DNA of 38,902 nt, from the NCBI GenBank assembly GCA_002726235.1, contig PBSN01000017.1, forward strand, positions 1 to 38,902, read 5' to 3'. Both the position numbers and the translations under genes were made by a program. This DNA comes from Nitrospiraceae bacterium. GTDB lineage: Bacteria > Nitrospirota > Nitrospiria > Nitrospirales > UBA2166. The notes under the pieces were generated by a model that worked only from the letters and a program-made list of their open reading frames with translations, ran no database searches and was not told where the DNA came from. Below, one piece after another: positions 8,716 through 17,208 of the stretch (position 1 is the first letter of the stretch; the number at the start of each line of letters is the position of its first letter).

Positions 8716-10650
8716 ATGAGCGCAGGGTTAGCAGAAAAAAACGAATCGATAGTCGAATCCGAGGAACTCATCGATACGTCGAAGATGTCCGATGGAAAGC
8801 GGGACGCGCTACAGCTTGCTGAATCCTCACGCGACATTGTCAAGCCGTCTCACAGCTTTGTTTCCCAATTGTTCATGGGGCATGTGGCGTGGGACATGAT
8901 TTACCCATTCAGAGAACAGCCCGCAAAGGACAAGGTTAAGGGAGACGCGTTTCTAGGAGAACTTGAGACATTTCTTCGTGAGCACACGGATCCTGATCAG
9001 ATCGATCAAGACGGTGAGATTCCACAGGATGTCATAGATGCATTGGGCAAGATGGGCGCCTTCGGCATTAAAATTCCCCCTGAGTATGGAGGCTTAGGCT
9101 TATCACAGACGAACTACAGCCGTGCAGCGATCCTGCTCGGGAGTCATTGCGGCAACTTGACTGCCCTCTTGTCTGCGCATCAATCAATCGGCGTACCACA
9201 GCCACTGATCATGTTCGGGACCGTTGAACAGAAGCAGAAGTACCTTTCACGCGTCGCCAAGGGTGAGATCTCTGCCTTTGCATTGACCGAAGAAGGGGTC
9301 GGTTCCGATCCGGCAAAGATAGAAACTCGAGCGGAACCAATTGCGGGAGGCAGTCATTTTATTCTCAACGGAAAAAAACTGTGGTGTACAAACGGCACGC
9401 GTGCTGGCCTTCTGATCGTGATGGCGAGGACGCCGGATGCACTAGTGCGAGGAAAACCCACACGACAAATCACGGCCTTTATCATCGAGACTAACACTCC
9501 TGGGGTCACGGTTGACCTTCGTTGCCGGTTCATGGGTCTCCGATCCCTTTACAATGGAGTCATCCAATTCACGAATGTAAAGGTGCCTCGTGAGAACATT
9601 ATTCTCGGCGAAGGCAAGGGTTTGAAAGTGGCGTTTTCCACCTTGAACACGGGAAGACTGACGTTGCCGGCTGCATGTCTCGGCTTGAGCAAGCGATGTC
9701 TCCAGATTGCGCGAATATGGGCTGACACGCGTGTCCAGTGGGGTGCGGCGATTGGAAAACATTCTGCCATAGCTGCAAAAATTGCGACAATTGCGTCGGA
9801 TACCTTTGCGCTTGAAGCCATGACATTGCTCACGTCATCGCTAGCTGATCGCAAAGAGGGGGACATTCGACTCGAGGCTGCAATGAGTAAGCTATGGGGC
9901 ACAGAAGCGGCTTGGCATATCGTCGATGAAACCATGCAAATCCGAGGGGGAAGAGGCTATGAGACCGCCCAATCCTTGGCAGCTCGTGGGGAAGAGCCAA
10001 TATCCGTTGAGCGCCTCATGCGCGATAGTCGGATTAACCTGATTTTCGAAGGATCCAGTGAAATCATGCGACTCTTTATCGCGCGAGAGGCACTTGATCC
10101 TCATCTGAGGCTTGGGGCTACAGTGATAAATCCGAAAGTGCCGATGGTTGAGCGGATTAGGGCTACGGGAAAAGCCGCGAAATTCTATGCTGGGTGGTAC
10201 GCGAAGCAGTGGTGGCTTTTGGGTGTGCGAATCCCGGCCGGAATGGATCGCCGGCTTGTACCCCATGCTCGTTATGTTGGAAAAACCAGTAAAAAATTGG
10301 CGCGCACGCTTTTTCACCAAATTCTCTGGTATGGGCCAAAGTTGGAGCGAGAGCAGATGATGCTTGGTCGGCTGATGAACGTTGGGACGGAGCTGTTCGC
10401 AATGGCGGCTACCTGCTCGAAGGCACAGGCCCTGCTCACACATGATGGTGATCGCAACGAGATCATTAAGTTGGTAGATTTCTTCTGTCAGGAATCACGT
10501 CTTCGTCTTACGCGAAACTTTCAGGGCATCAACGAAAATAATGATCGTCGTGGATATCGTCTTGCTCGTCAAATTCTCAAGGGGAAGTATGAGTGGCTGG
10601 AGGAAGGCATTGTGGCAAGAACATCAATGTTTGGAACATCGAAGTCATGA
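8716..10650 (+). CDS. Acyl-CoA dehydrogenase with C-terminal extension (VLCAD/FadE-like)
   Basis: An FAD enzyme that makes the 2,3-double bond of acyl-CoA, the first oxidation step of beta-oxidation. Recognisable parts are GAFGIKIPPEYGGLGLS, FALTEEGVGSDPAKIET (FAD and substrate contacts), GLRSLYNGVIQFTNVKVP, and IRGGRGYETAQSL followed by NLIFEGSSEIMRLFIAREAL. The Glu of FEGSSEI fits the catalytic base position. About 170 residues follow the core, as in VLCAD/ACAD9-type enzymes. ATG 8716 is preferred because GAGG at 8705-8708 is correctly spaced for it; the in-frame GTG at 8710 is too close. The gene lies 157 bases after the fadJ-like gene, possibly on the same transcript. The electron acceptor would be ETF, which is not encoded in the window. 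Confidence 0.9.
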   Translation: MSAGLAEKNESIVESEELIDTSKMSDGKRDALQLAESSRDIVKPSHSFVSQLFMGHVAWDMIYPFREQPAKDKVKGDAFLGELETFLREHTDPDQIDQDGEIPQDVIDALGKMGAFGIKIPPEYGGLGLSQTNYSRAAILLGSHCGNLTALLSAHQSIGVPQPLIMFGTVEQKQKYLSRVAKGEISAFALTEEGVGSDPAKIETRAEPIAGGSHFILNGKKLWCTNGTRAGLLIVMARTPDALVRGKPTRQITAFIIETNTPGVTVDLRCRFMGLRSLYNGVIQFTNVKVPRENIILGEGKGLKVAFSTLNTGRLTLPAACLGLSKRCLQIARIWADTRVQWGAAIGKHSAIAAKIATIASDTFALEAMTLLTSSLADRKEGDIRLEAAMSKLWGTEAAWHIVDETMQIRGGRGYETAQSLAARGEEPISVERLMRDSRINLIFEGSSEIMRLFIAREALDPHLRLGATVINPKVPMVERIRATGKAAKFYAGWYAKQWWLLGVRIPAGMDRRLVPHARYVGKTSKKLARTLFHQILWYGPKLEREQMMLGRLMNVGTELFAMAATCSKAQALLTHDGDRNEIIKLVDFFCQESRLRLTRNFQGINENNDRRGYRLARQILKGKYEWLEEGIVARTSMFGTSKS

Positions 10651-10666
10651 TGCTCTGTGAGGAAGT

Positions 10667-11524
10667 ATGGTAATATCTCTTCTAGAACTAGTTGGTGGCT
10701 GGCTTGCAAAGCGCCTCTCGCAACCGCGTGAAAGAGGTGTCCATGTTTCCACCACTAGCCCAGAGATACTCGCTTCAGTGTTGAAGAAAGGTGACGTTCT
10801 CCTTGTTGAAGGCACCAGCCGCTTTGGTCTTGTCGTCAAGTATCTTACTCAATCAACGTGGTCCCACGCCGCGCTCTATATCGGAAATGCTTTGGATCCA
10901 CAGACTGTCGGTGAAGAGGCTCGAGTGCTCGTCGAAGCCGATGTCAACGAAGGAGTTCGCGCGATTCCCCTGAGCATGTACGCGGAACTCCACACTCGCA
11001 TCTGTCGACCCGTGGGGCTTAGACCTGAGGAAATTGATGCGGTCGTCGAGTATGTCATCGGTCGCCTAGGGCATCGATACGACCTCAAGAACATCATCGA
11101 CCTAGGTCGGTATGTTGTACAAACACCTCCAGTGCCACGTCGGTGGAGGCGACAGCTTCTTGCGCTTGGGAGTGGCGATCCGACCAAGGCGATCTGCTCG
11201 TCTTTGATCGCCGAAGCGTTTCAGTCCGTTCATTATCCTGTGTTGCCGGACGTTGAGATTAGGAGATCAAACCACCCAGCATGCGTAGAGTGTCACGAAG
11301 AAATTTTACGTATACGGAATAGCAGTTTGTTCACCCCTAGAGATTTCGATGTTTCACCCTACTTTCGAATCATCAAGCCGACCATTGACCATGAGTTCGA
11401 TCCTCACCAACTGAGGTGGGGGGATCAAACGGAATTAGTGTCGACATGCGATACGATTGAACCGCGTTTTAGCATGAATGGTTGTGGGCGTGAGGAGTCG
11501 GTCGCGGTGCGCGGCATTGTGTGA
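10667..11524 (+). CDS. YiiX/YebB-like permuted papain-fold protein (NlpC/P60 superfamily)
   Basis: A 285-residue protein of the circularly permuted NlpC/P60 (YiiX) group, thought to act as cysteine hydrolases or acyl-transferases on peptides or lipids. KKGDVLLVEG is followed by STWSHAALYIG with the likely catalytic His67, Glu90 lies in VLVEADVNEG, and Cys177 in AICSSLIAEAF is the likely nucleophile. The His-before-Cys order is the mark of the permuted fold. There is no clear signal peptide; residues 3-15 are only mildly hydrophobic. About 90 residues after the core resemble nothing I recognise. GAGGAAG precedes the ATG at short spacing. The gene starts only 16 bases after the acyl-CoA dehydrogenase gene, so it may act on acyl chains, but that is guilt by association. 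Confidence 0.72.
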   Translation: MVISLLELVGGWLAKRLSQPRERGVHVSTTSPEILASVLKKGDVLLVEGTSRFGLVVKYLTQSTWSHAALYIGNALDPQTVGEEARVLVEADVNEGVRAIPLSMYAELHTRICRPVGLRPEEIDAVVEYVIGRLGHRYDLKNIIDLGRYVVQTPPVPRRWRRQLLALGSGDPTKAICSSLIAEAFQSVHYPVLPDVEIRRSNHPACVECHEEILRIRNSSLFTPRDFDVSPYFRIIKPTIDHEFDPHQLRWGDQTELVSTCDTIEPRFSMNGCGREESVAVRGIV

Positions 11525-11628
11525 TGGTCATGATGTGAATTGCCGAGCATGTGAGGGTGGTGGACGTGTGTTTATTAGCGTAGCAACGGTGCCCGATTTA
11601 CAAAAATGGAGTGTGAGGAGAAGAAACA

Positions 11629-12075
11629 ATGCAATTTAACCCTCTGAAGAACATGGCGTGGACAATAGAGTCAGCAATTGTACGAAAAGTTTCAACCATT
11701 GATGAACATCGATCCTGTTTCGAAGCGGCGGAAGTGATGACAAAGGAATTTGTTGGAGCATTGGTTATCACGGATGGGGCTAAGATTGCAGGCATTCTTA
11801 CCGAGCGAGATCTGATGACGAGAGTAGTTGGAAAACACAAGGACCCGGAAAAAGTCAGCGTGCAAGAAATGATGACCACCGACCTGATCAAGGTCAGTCC
11901 GAACGAGACAGCCACGGATTGTCTGAAATTAATGAAACAACATCGATGTCGCCATCTTTTAGTGTTTGATAGCGATGAATTTGTTGGAATCGTTTCTGTG
12001 CGAGATATTTTCATGCTCATGATGGAGGAGCAGAACGAGTTGATTGAACAACTTGAACATTACATAGGCTCCTGA
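11629..12075 (+). CDS. CBS-domain pair protein
   Basis: A 148-residue protein made almost entirely of two CBS motifs. The first runs over about 15-75 (ending GALVITDGAKIAGILTERDL), the second over about 80-140 (MMTTDLIKVSPNETA, then RHLLVFDSDEFVGIVSVRDI). CBS pairs (Bateman modules) bind adenine nucleotides and usually regulate a partner protein; no catalytic domain is attached. GAGGAG lies about 8 bases before the ATG. About 100 bases separate it from the YiiX-like gene, so it may be transcribed alone. A 9-base tandem repeat follows its stop. The partner protein is unknown. Confidence 0.88.
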   Translation: MQFNPLKNMAWTIESAIVRKVSTIDEHRSCFEAAEVMTKEFVGALVITDGAKIAGILTERDLMTRVVGKHKDPEKVSVQEMMTTDLIKVSPNETATDCLKLMKQHRCRHLLVFDSDEFVGIVSVRDIFMLMMEEQNELIEQLEHYIGS

Positions 12076-12089
12076 GAGAATTCGTCTCT

Positions 12090-12130
12090 GTAGTACCTGT
12101 AGTACCTGTAGTACCTGTAGTACCTGTAGT
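12090..12130. repeat. 9-base tandem repeat (GTAGTACCT, about 4.6 copies)
   Basis: Four exact copies of GTAGTACCT lie at 12090-12125, followed by a partial GTAGT. They sit between the converging ends of the CBS-protein gene and gltA. There is no coding sense and no long-unit, spaced structure as in CRISPR. Confidence 0.95.
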
Positions 12131-12167
12131 AGCAACTCAAACTAGTGCCGTGTTTGATCATCATGGC

Positions 12168-13313
12168 TCATGATGCCCGCGTTGTCCGATCCAGAATTTC
12201 CACATAGGGGCGACTCCGTTGACCTTCGTAGATCTGGTCTGGCCGGAACAGGCGATTGTCTTTGTATTGTTCGAAACAGTGAGCGAGCCATCCGGCGACT
12301 CGTGCTATGGCAAACACTGACGTATAGAGATCGGTCTCGATTCCAATGTGGTGGTAGATCAGTCCAGAATAGAAGTCAACATTAGCTGAGATAGCCTTGT
12401 GTCCAACCATCTCGTTCATTGTCCGCTCAACTTCGATCGCGATCTCGTAGAGATGGGATTCAGTCGATCGTTTGCACAAGTTCTTTGCGATGTTTTGCAG
12501 AAATGTGGCGCGAGGATCCTTCACCTTGTAAATGCGGTGGCCAAAGCCCATCACGCGTTCTCTGACCTCAAGTTTTGCGCGAATATAAGCCTTCGCAGCA
12601 CCCGCAGACCCAATGTCATGAAGCATGCCGATGACTTGTTCGTTGGCACCTCCATGAAGCCTCCCTTTCAGGGTTCCGATGGCCGATGCAATGACGGTAT
12701 ACGGATCTGATAGGGTTGAAGCCGTCACGAGCCCGCTGAATGTCGACGCATTCATGGTGTGCTCTGCATGGAGAATGAGGCAGGTGTCCAATGCCTTTGA
12801 CAGCGTAGCGTCCTGCACTTGGCCGGAGCACATGTAGAGAAAATTTGCGGTGTGCGCCAAATCATCTCTAGGCTGTATCGGTTCATCTCCTCTTCGAAGC
12901 CTTGTGAAAGTTGCGACGATGGTCGGAAGTTTGGAGATCAACCGAATGGCAGCCCAGTAGTTTTCTTCGCTACTTTGGGCAGGGGGGGTGGGATAAAACA
13001 TCCCGATAGCCGCCACTGCCGCCTGCAGTGCATCCATCGGGTGTCCCTCTTTGGGGAGGCACTTGATCAGATTGATGAGCTGGTGTCTGAGGTATCGATG
13101 ATGACGGAGGTTGGTGTCGAATTGGTCGAGTTCCCGCTGGCTTGGCAGACGGTCATACAGCAGAAGATAGGTAGTTTCGGAAAACGTGCTAGACTCGGCC
13201 AGCTGTTCAATTGGGATTCCCCGATATTCGAGGATCCCTTGTTGGCCATCAATGAAGCTTATCTTCGATCGAGCGGCAGGAACTCCAGCAAGCCCTGGGA
13301 AGAAATCATGCAT
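12168..13313 (-). CDS. gltA: Citrate synthase
   Basis: A 381-residue citrate synthase condensing acetyl-CoA and oxaloacetate to citrate. SFIDGQQGILEYRGIPIEQLA is the usual N-terminal signature. Catalytic residues are visible: His in LILHAEHTMNAS, His in GFGHRIYKVKDPR and Asp in ISANVDFYSG. KGRLHGGANE and the C-terminal RVAGWLAHCFEQ are typical. The length fits the shorter bacterial/archaeal type (about 380 residues) that does not need the NADH-regulated N-terminal domain of E. coli GltA. It begins 18 bases after the putA stop and has only a distant AGAGGTG, so it is probably coupled to putA. A 2-methylcitrate synthase role is possible for this length class, but no prp genes are nearby. Confidence 0.9.
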   Translation of the reverse strand: MHDFFPGLAGVPAARSKISFIDGQQGILEYRGIPIEQLAESSTFSETTYLLLYDRLPSQRELDQFDTNLRHHRYLRHQLINLIKCLPKEGHPMDALQAAVAAIGMFYPTPPAQSSEENYWAAIRLISKLPTIVATFTRLRRGDEPIQPRDDLAHTANFLYMCSGQVQDATLSKALDTCLILHAEHTMNASTFSGLVTASTLSDPYTVIASAIGTLKGRLHGGANEQVIGMLHDIGSAGAAKAYIRAKLEVRERVMGFGHRIYKVKDPRATFLQNIAKNLCKRSTESHLYEIAIEVERTMNEMVGHKAISANVDFYSGLIYHHIGIETDLYTSVFAIARVAGWLAHCFEQYKDNRLFRPDQIYEGQRSRPYVEILDRTTRAS

Positions 13314-13331
13314 TCGGGGAGTGTATCACCT

Positions 13332-16300
13332 CTAGGCGGTGGTTTTGGTGGAGGGTGGTGCGAATCCGCGACGGAGTGTCTGCTCGGTGATCGATTGGGC
13401 AACCATGAATTGTTTGAGATAGTCGGGTCCACCGGCTTTGGCACCACAGCCTGAAAGGTGAAATCCTCCAAATGGTTGACATCCCACCAAGGCGCCAGTA
13501 ATTCCTCGATTGATGTAGAGATTGCCAACTTCAAGAACTTCTTTTGCATACTCGATGTTTCGCGGACTTCGCGAAAACAATCCCGCGGTCAGGCCATATT
13601 CGATGGTGTTGGCTATCTGCATGGCTTCATCGAAGTCGGAGGCGACCAGAACAGAAAGGACAGGGCCAAATATTTCTTCCTGTGCCAGGCGATTTTCTGG
13701 TCGAACATTGAGGAAGATTTTAGGCGTTACGTACCATCCGTCGTCTGGTACGGACTCCCAGGCATCACACTGCAACGCTTGAACGGCAACCTGCTTTCCG
13801 TGGTTGATATATTCGGTGATGGTGTCTAACGCTTGGTGATCAATCACGGGGCCAATCTGATGGCGTGGATCGTCTGGAGAGCCGATCGAGAGGCTTTTCG
13901 TTGCTTCGACAAGTCGAGAGATGAATGATTCGGAGATCATCGACAGCAGAATGAGGCGAGAGCAGGCTGAACATTTCTGCCCCTGAAATCCGAACGCAGA
14001 TTTGACGACTCCGCGAATGGCCTCATCCATGTCAGCTGTGTCATCGACGATGATGGCATTTTTGCCACCCATTTCCGCAATAACCTTTTTTATGTCTCGC
14101 TGACCATGGCGATGTTTGGCCGCAGTTTCGATGATCTGGAGCCCTACTTGCTTCGACCCAGTGAATGCGATGACGTGGATCTTGGAATGTTCAACAAGGT
14201 ATTGTCCTATATCTGGGCCACCCGGAAGAAATTGGAGAATGCCATCCGGAAGTCCACTCGCCCAAAATACTTCAGCAAGCTTCGCACCTAATACCAGTGA
14301 TCGCTCCGATGGTTTGAACAGTACTCCGTTGCCTGTGACAAGGGCGGCGGCAATCATCCCTGTTGGAATGGCTAAGGGGAAATTCCAAGGTGCCAGTACA
14401 GCCACAAGGCCACGAGCGCGATATTGCTGAATGTTCAATTCACCAGGGTAGTCTCCACATTGCGTGCGATTCCCAATCTGGAGCATTTCTCGTCCGTAGA
14501 ATTCAAGGAAGTCGATAGCTTCAATAACGTCGGCATCGGCTTCCATCCACGATCTTCCAACTTCCAGAATTTCCCATGCGGCGAATTCGAAACGTTTTTT
14601 GCGAAGTTCTTCCGCCGATTGGAATAAGATCTCCGCCCGTGCCCTTGGTTTCGTCGCACCCCACTTATTCTGGGATTCCTTGGCTTGGCTTATCGAGGCC
14701 TCAACATCGTGTTGTGTGGCCATGTACATGTGACCAATGACTTCAGAGGAATGGGCAGGGTTGTGTGAGACTAAGTGCTCTCTGGATGCGGTCACAAAAA
14801 AATCTGGATTACGCGTGTTTGTTTTTTTGAGATGATCCCTTGCCAGACTTAAGGCCGTCTGCATTACCATGCGCGAGCAAGGTTTTGAGAAATCGGTCGG
14901 GGGCTCATTGTGGAATTCCTTTGTTGTTTGCGAACTGTTGTTGGTGGAGCGGGGTTTGTGTTGAGCATTTATGCGTATTGGACTGAGAAGGACCCTGTCA
15001 AGGCCGTCAAACGAGCCGAATTGTTTGAGGAGAACAGATTGGTTTGCGGTGTTTTCGAGCAATCGGCGGACAAGGTATGCCATGCCTTGGAGAAGATCTC
15101 CGATTGGGGTGTACTCACGAAGACGCACGTTGATGTGTTGGAGCGCGTCCTGTAAAGGGGTGGCGATGCCGTGCAACATTTGAATTTCGTAGGCATGTTT
15201 GGGGAGGCCACGCTGTTGGGCCGATACCACCGCGTGAGCGATGCTCCTCACGTTATGGCTTCCGATAGCTGGGCGGATGAGGTTTGTGTGATTGAGAAGA
15301 ACGGCCGTCATTTTTTCGAAATTGGCATCGGTGTCGCTCTTCCGTTCGAACACTGGTGTTGGCCAACCTCGTTGTGCTGCAATGATCTGTTCGTAATCCC
15401 AATACGCGCCTTTAACGAGCCGAATATGAAATGGTTGTCCGCGTTGTGACACCCAGTCGATCAGCTTCCTCACGTCATGCTTGGAATCTTTAAGATATGC
15501 CTGTATGGCAACGCCGGCATATGGGTAGGGTAAGAACTCATCTTCGGTAAAGATCCGCTGAATAATATCCAGGACAAGGTCTTTCAATTGGTGGGTTTCC
15601 ATGTCGATAGTGACGGCTGCAGGAATGGCCTGAGCCGTTCTCAAAATTGCACGCAGTCGAGGAGCTACGCCGCAAAAACTGCCTTCCGGGCTGATTGGAT
15701 CTAACTGGGAATACAACGAGGAAAGCTTCACCGAGATATTTGTTCGGGGAAGTGCGCCGTGCTGATCGTTCTCGATCATGGGCTGAGGTTTCCATGTGCG
15801 GATTGACCGATCGAAAACGGTCAGCGCATCGACATAACGCTGACAATATTGATCTGCTTCTCGCTCGCTTACTGCTTCTTCCCCAAGAAGATCCACAGAG
15901 AACGCTCGTCCGTGATCCCATAGTTTTTTTAGCGGCCGCAACGATCCGGAGACGGTATCGGACACTATAAATTGGCGTGCGAACGATCGCGCCTGGCGAC
16001 GAACAATCGCGGCTACAATTTCTGCACTAGTCCGGTTCTGTGAAAGCATTTCGATGACAACTCTGATTGATTCTGGAAGTGCCTCGGCGGAAAAATATTC
16101 ACGCAATATGCGCACAAGCTGAGCGGGAGTATGGAGGCTTGGCAATACATCAATGAATTGAAACAGGTGGAGTTTGAATGCTTCGTCCTTAAGACAGCGG
16201 TTTAGGATTTCGTCTCGGAGCCAGCTTTTGGTGAGCACGACTGGACGGTGACGTTGGGAAAGACGATGCAACTTTTCACCCAATCTGTGTATGTCTGATT

Positions 16301-16349
16301 CGAGTATGTCTTGGTAGGGCGACGTGGCTATGTTGCTGATAGGCATCAT
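13332..16349 (-). CDS. putA: Bifunctional proline dehydrogenase / glutamate-semialdehyde dehydrogenase PutA
   Basis: A 1005-residue enzyme oxidising proline to glutamate in two steps, passing electrons to quinone through FAD and to NAD. The proline dehydrogenase half (about 60-470) shows AAVTIDMETHQLKD, HIRLVKGAYWDYE, EIQMLHGIA and LREYTPIGDLLQGMAYLVRR. The aldehyde dehydrogenase half (about 520-990) shows LAPWNFPLAIPTGM, FTGSKQVG, the Glu of AEMGGKNAII and the nucleophile Cys793 in FQGQKCSACSR, then EEIFGPVLSVL. There is no N-terminal ribbon-helix-helix DNA-binding domain, so this is a minimal, non-regulatory PutA. The start is a double ATG without a strong Shine-Dalgarno. It lies directly upstream of gltA, so glutamate from proline and citrate entry may be expressed together. 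Confidence 0.95.
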   Translation of the reverse strand: MMPISNIATSPYQDILESDIHRLGEKLHRLSQRHRPVVLTKSWLRDEILNRCLKDEAFKLHLFQFIDVLPSLHTPAQLVRILREYFSAEALPESIRVVIEMLSQNRTSAEIVAAIVRRQARSFARQFIVSDTVSGSLRPLKKLWDHGRAFSVDLLGEEAVSEREADQYCQRYVDALTVFDRSIRTWKPQPMIENDQHGALPRTNISVKLSSLYSQLDPISPEGSFCGVAPRLRAILRTAQAIPAAVTIDMETHQLKDLVLDIIQRIFTEDEFLPYPYAGVAIQAYLKDSKHDVRKLIDWVSQRGQPFHIRLVKGAYWDYEQIIAAQRGWPTPVFERKSDTDANFEKMTAVLLNHTNLIRPAIGSHNVRSIAHAVVSAQQRGLPKHAYEIQMLHGIATPLQDALQHINVRLREYTPIGDLLQGMAYLVRRLLENTANQSVLLKQFGSFDGLDRVLLSPIRINAQHKPRSTNNSSQTTKEFHNEPPTDFSKPCSRMVMQTALSLARDHLKKTNTRNPDFFVTASREHLVSHNPAHSSEVIGHMYMATQHDVEASISQAKESQNKWGATKPRARAEILFQSAEELRKKRFEFAAWEILEVGRSWMEADADVIEAIDFLEFYGREMLQIGNRTQCGDYPGELNIQQYRARGLVAVLAPWNFPLAIPTGMIAAALVTGNGVLFKPSERSLVLGAKLAEVFWASGLPDGILQFLPGGPDIGQYLVEHSKIHVIAFTGSKQVGLQIIETAAKHRHGQRDIKKVIAEMGGKNAIIVDDTADMDEAIRGVVKSAFGFQGQKCSACSRLILLSMISESFISRLVEATKSLSIGSPDDPRHQIGPVIDHQALDTITEYINHGKQVAVQALQCDAWESVPDDGWYVTPKIFLNVRPENRLAQEEIFGPVLSVLVASDFDEAMQIANTIEYGLTAGLFSRSPRNIEYAKEVLEVGNLYINRGITGALVGCQPFGGFHLSGCGAKAGGPDYLKQFMVAQSITEQTLRRGFAPPSTKTTA

Positions 16350-16490
16350 TGATTTGTCATCTGATGATCCAGTGCGGACGCTAGTGCAGTGTCCAAAAAA
16401 TCCCTGTGCGTTTTGTTATTTAGGGTGTGACCCCTGATGGCCTGTAGAGGCTTGAATATTAAATGAGGGTATTACGCCACTTCTTGTTGT

Positions 16491-16562
16491 TTTGGCGGGC
16501 CATCTCTCTAGTGAAAATTTCAATTCAAAAGGCTAAGTCTATCTGTGAGATGGCCCGCCAAA
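16491..16562. repeat. 16-bp perfect inverted repeat with 40-base spacer
   Basis: The left arm TTTGGCGGGCCATCTC (16491-16506) is the exact reverse complement of the right arm GAGATGGCCCGCCAAA (16547-16562). The spacer is AT-rich. If transcribed it would make a strong stem with a 40-base loop. It could be a miniature inverted-repeat element, a paired operator or an RNA hairpin. No target-site duplication or transposase is evident. Confidence 0.9.
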
Positions 16563-16749
16563 CGTTTTCTTGCTAAACAGCGATGTGCCTCCCTATTTTT
16601 GTTTGTTTCCCGACCCGTCCTTTGGCGATGGGTGAAGTCGTTGCGCGTACGAACACGTCTTCTGTGGCTCGGTGTTCTTTATGATCCGAAGGATCTCACT
16701 GGGCACCATACCTTTGATCGATCATGCTCTTAGCAATGAACTAATGGCT

Positions 16750-16860
16750 TCAGGCCTCTCTGTAAGGTAAAGGCCGCTCTCGAGTCCTCAACGCACATAC
16801 GACCCGCTCCGCTGTGGAGGCGATATCTCGCCAAGGCGGACCTGCCTTTAGTTCTTCCAT
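16750..16860 (-). CDS. Putative 36-residue small protein with perfect Shine-Dalgarno
   Basis: An ORF starting at ATG 16860 (MEELKAGPPWRDIAS...) and ending in LPYREA. It is preceded by AAGGAGGTGAT (16865-16875), the full complement of the usual 16S 3-prime tail, with 8 bases from AAGGAGG to the ATG. That is the best ribosome binding site in the window. The peptide is charged, has no membrane segment and resembles no family I know. Just upstream on the same strand lies a startless zinc-ribbon-like fragment, so it may be the surviving part of a decayed operon. The perfect site could also be chance. Confidence 0.35.
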   Translation of the reverse strand: MEELKAGPPWRDIASTAERVVCALRTRERPLPYREA

Positions 16861-16864
16861 ACGC

Positions 16865-16875
16865 ATCACCTCCTT
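16865..16875 (-). promoter_or_regulatory. Perfect Shine-Dalgarno sequence
   Basis: The minus strand reads AAGGAGGTGAT, matching the whole canonical anti-Shine-Dalgarno tail. It is spaced 8 bases (counting from AAGGAGG) from ATG 16860 and is the reason the small ORF is listed. Confidence 0.5.
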
Positions 16876-17208
16876 TTCTCCCCAAAGACCCCAGTACGGG
16901 GAGGACAACTTTAGTTGGACTTCAACCCCCCATCGTCTCAAGATGCACAGGAAATCCCTTCCCACAGGCCGCGCATTGGAAGTAACCTGATTCGACAGGG
17001 CTCTCTAGTGGGGTATCGAAAAATCACCCACTTGCCGTAGAGTTAGCGTAAAATATCGACCCAAGATAGACAATAGACCGAAAGGTTCAACTTTGGTCCA
17101 TGTGTACGGCACATTGGGTACTGGATTTAGTGAACCCATCATGGGGCAGGTTAGCGCGATGCATGCGAAAAACATTGGTGAGTATCAAATTAGTCAAGGG
17201 AAGAGGAG

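Larger units (their letters stand above)
16350..17208. other. Gene-poor intergenic region with repeat and gene remnants
   Basis: These 859 bases lie between the divergent putA and amidase genes. They hold a 16-bp inverted repeat (16491-16562), a small minus-strand ORF with a perfect Shine-Dalgarno (16750-16860), and a minus-strand open stretch at 16922-17023 that has no start codon. That stretch encodes a zinc-ribbon-like piece reading SGYFQCAACGKGFPVHL. A 4-bp GC hairpin (CCCC/GGGG) lies at 16889-16901. The region looks like a decayed small locus rather than a simple promoter spacer. Confidence 0.5.

Noticed and set aside
9892-10443. 183-codon minus-strand frame
   Set aside because: Lies wholly antisense to the acyl-CoA dehydrogenase gene and has low-complexity, motif-free sequence.
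12090-12130. CRISPR-like array
   Set aside because: The 9-base units are directly contiguous with no spacers, and no cas gene is present.
12159-12175. Terminator hairpin CATCATG-GCT-CATGATG at the gltA stop
   Set aside because: A 7-bp stem with a 3-base loop but no T tract on either strand; likely incidental.
12819-13454. 211-codon plus-strand frame
   Set aside because: Antisense shadow of gltA and the end of putA; no domain.
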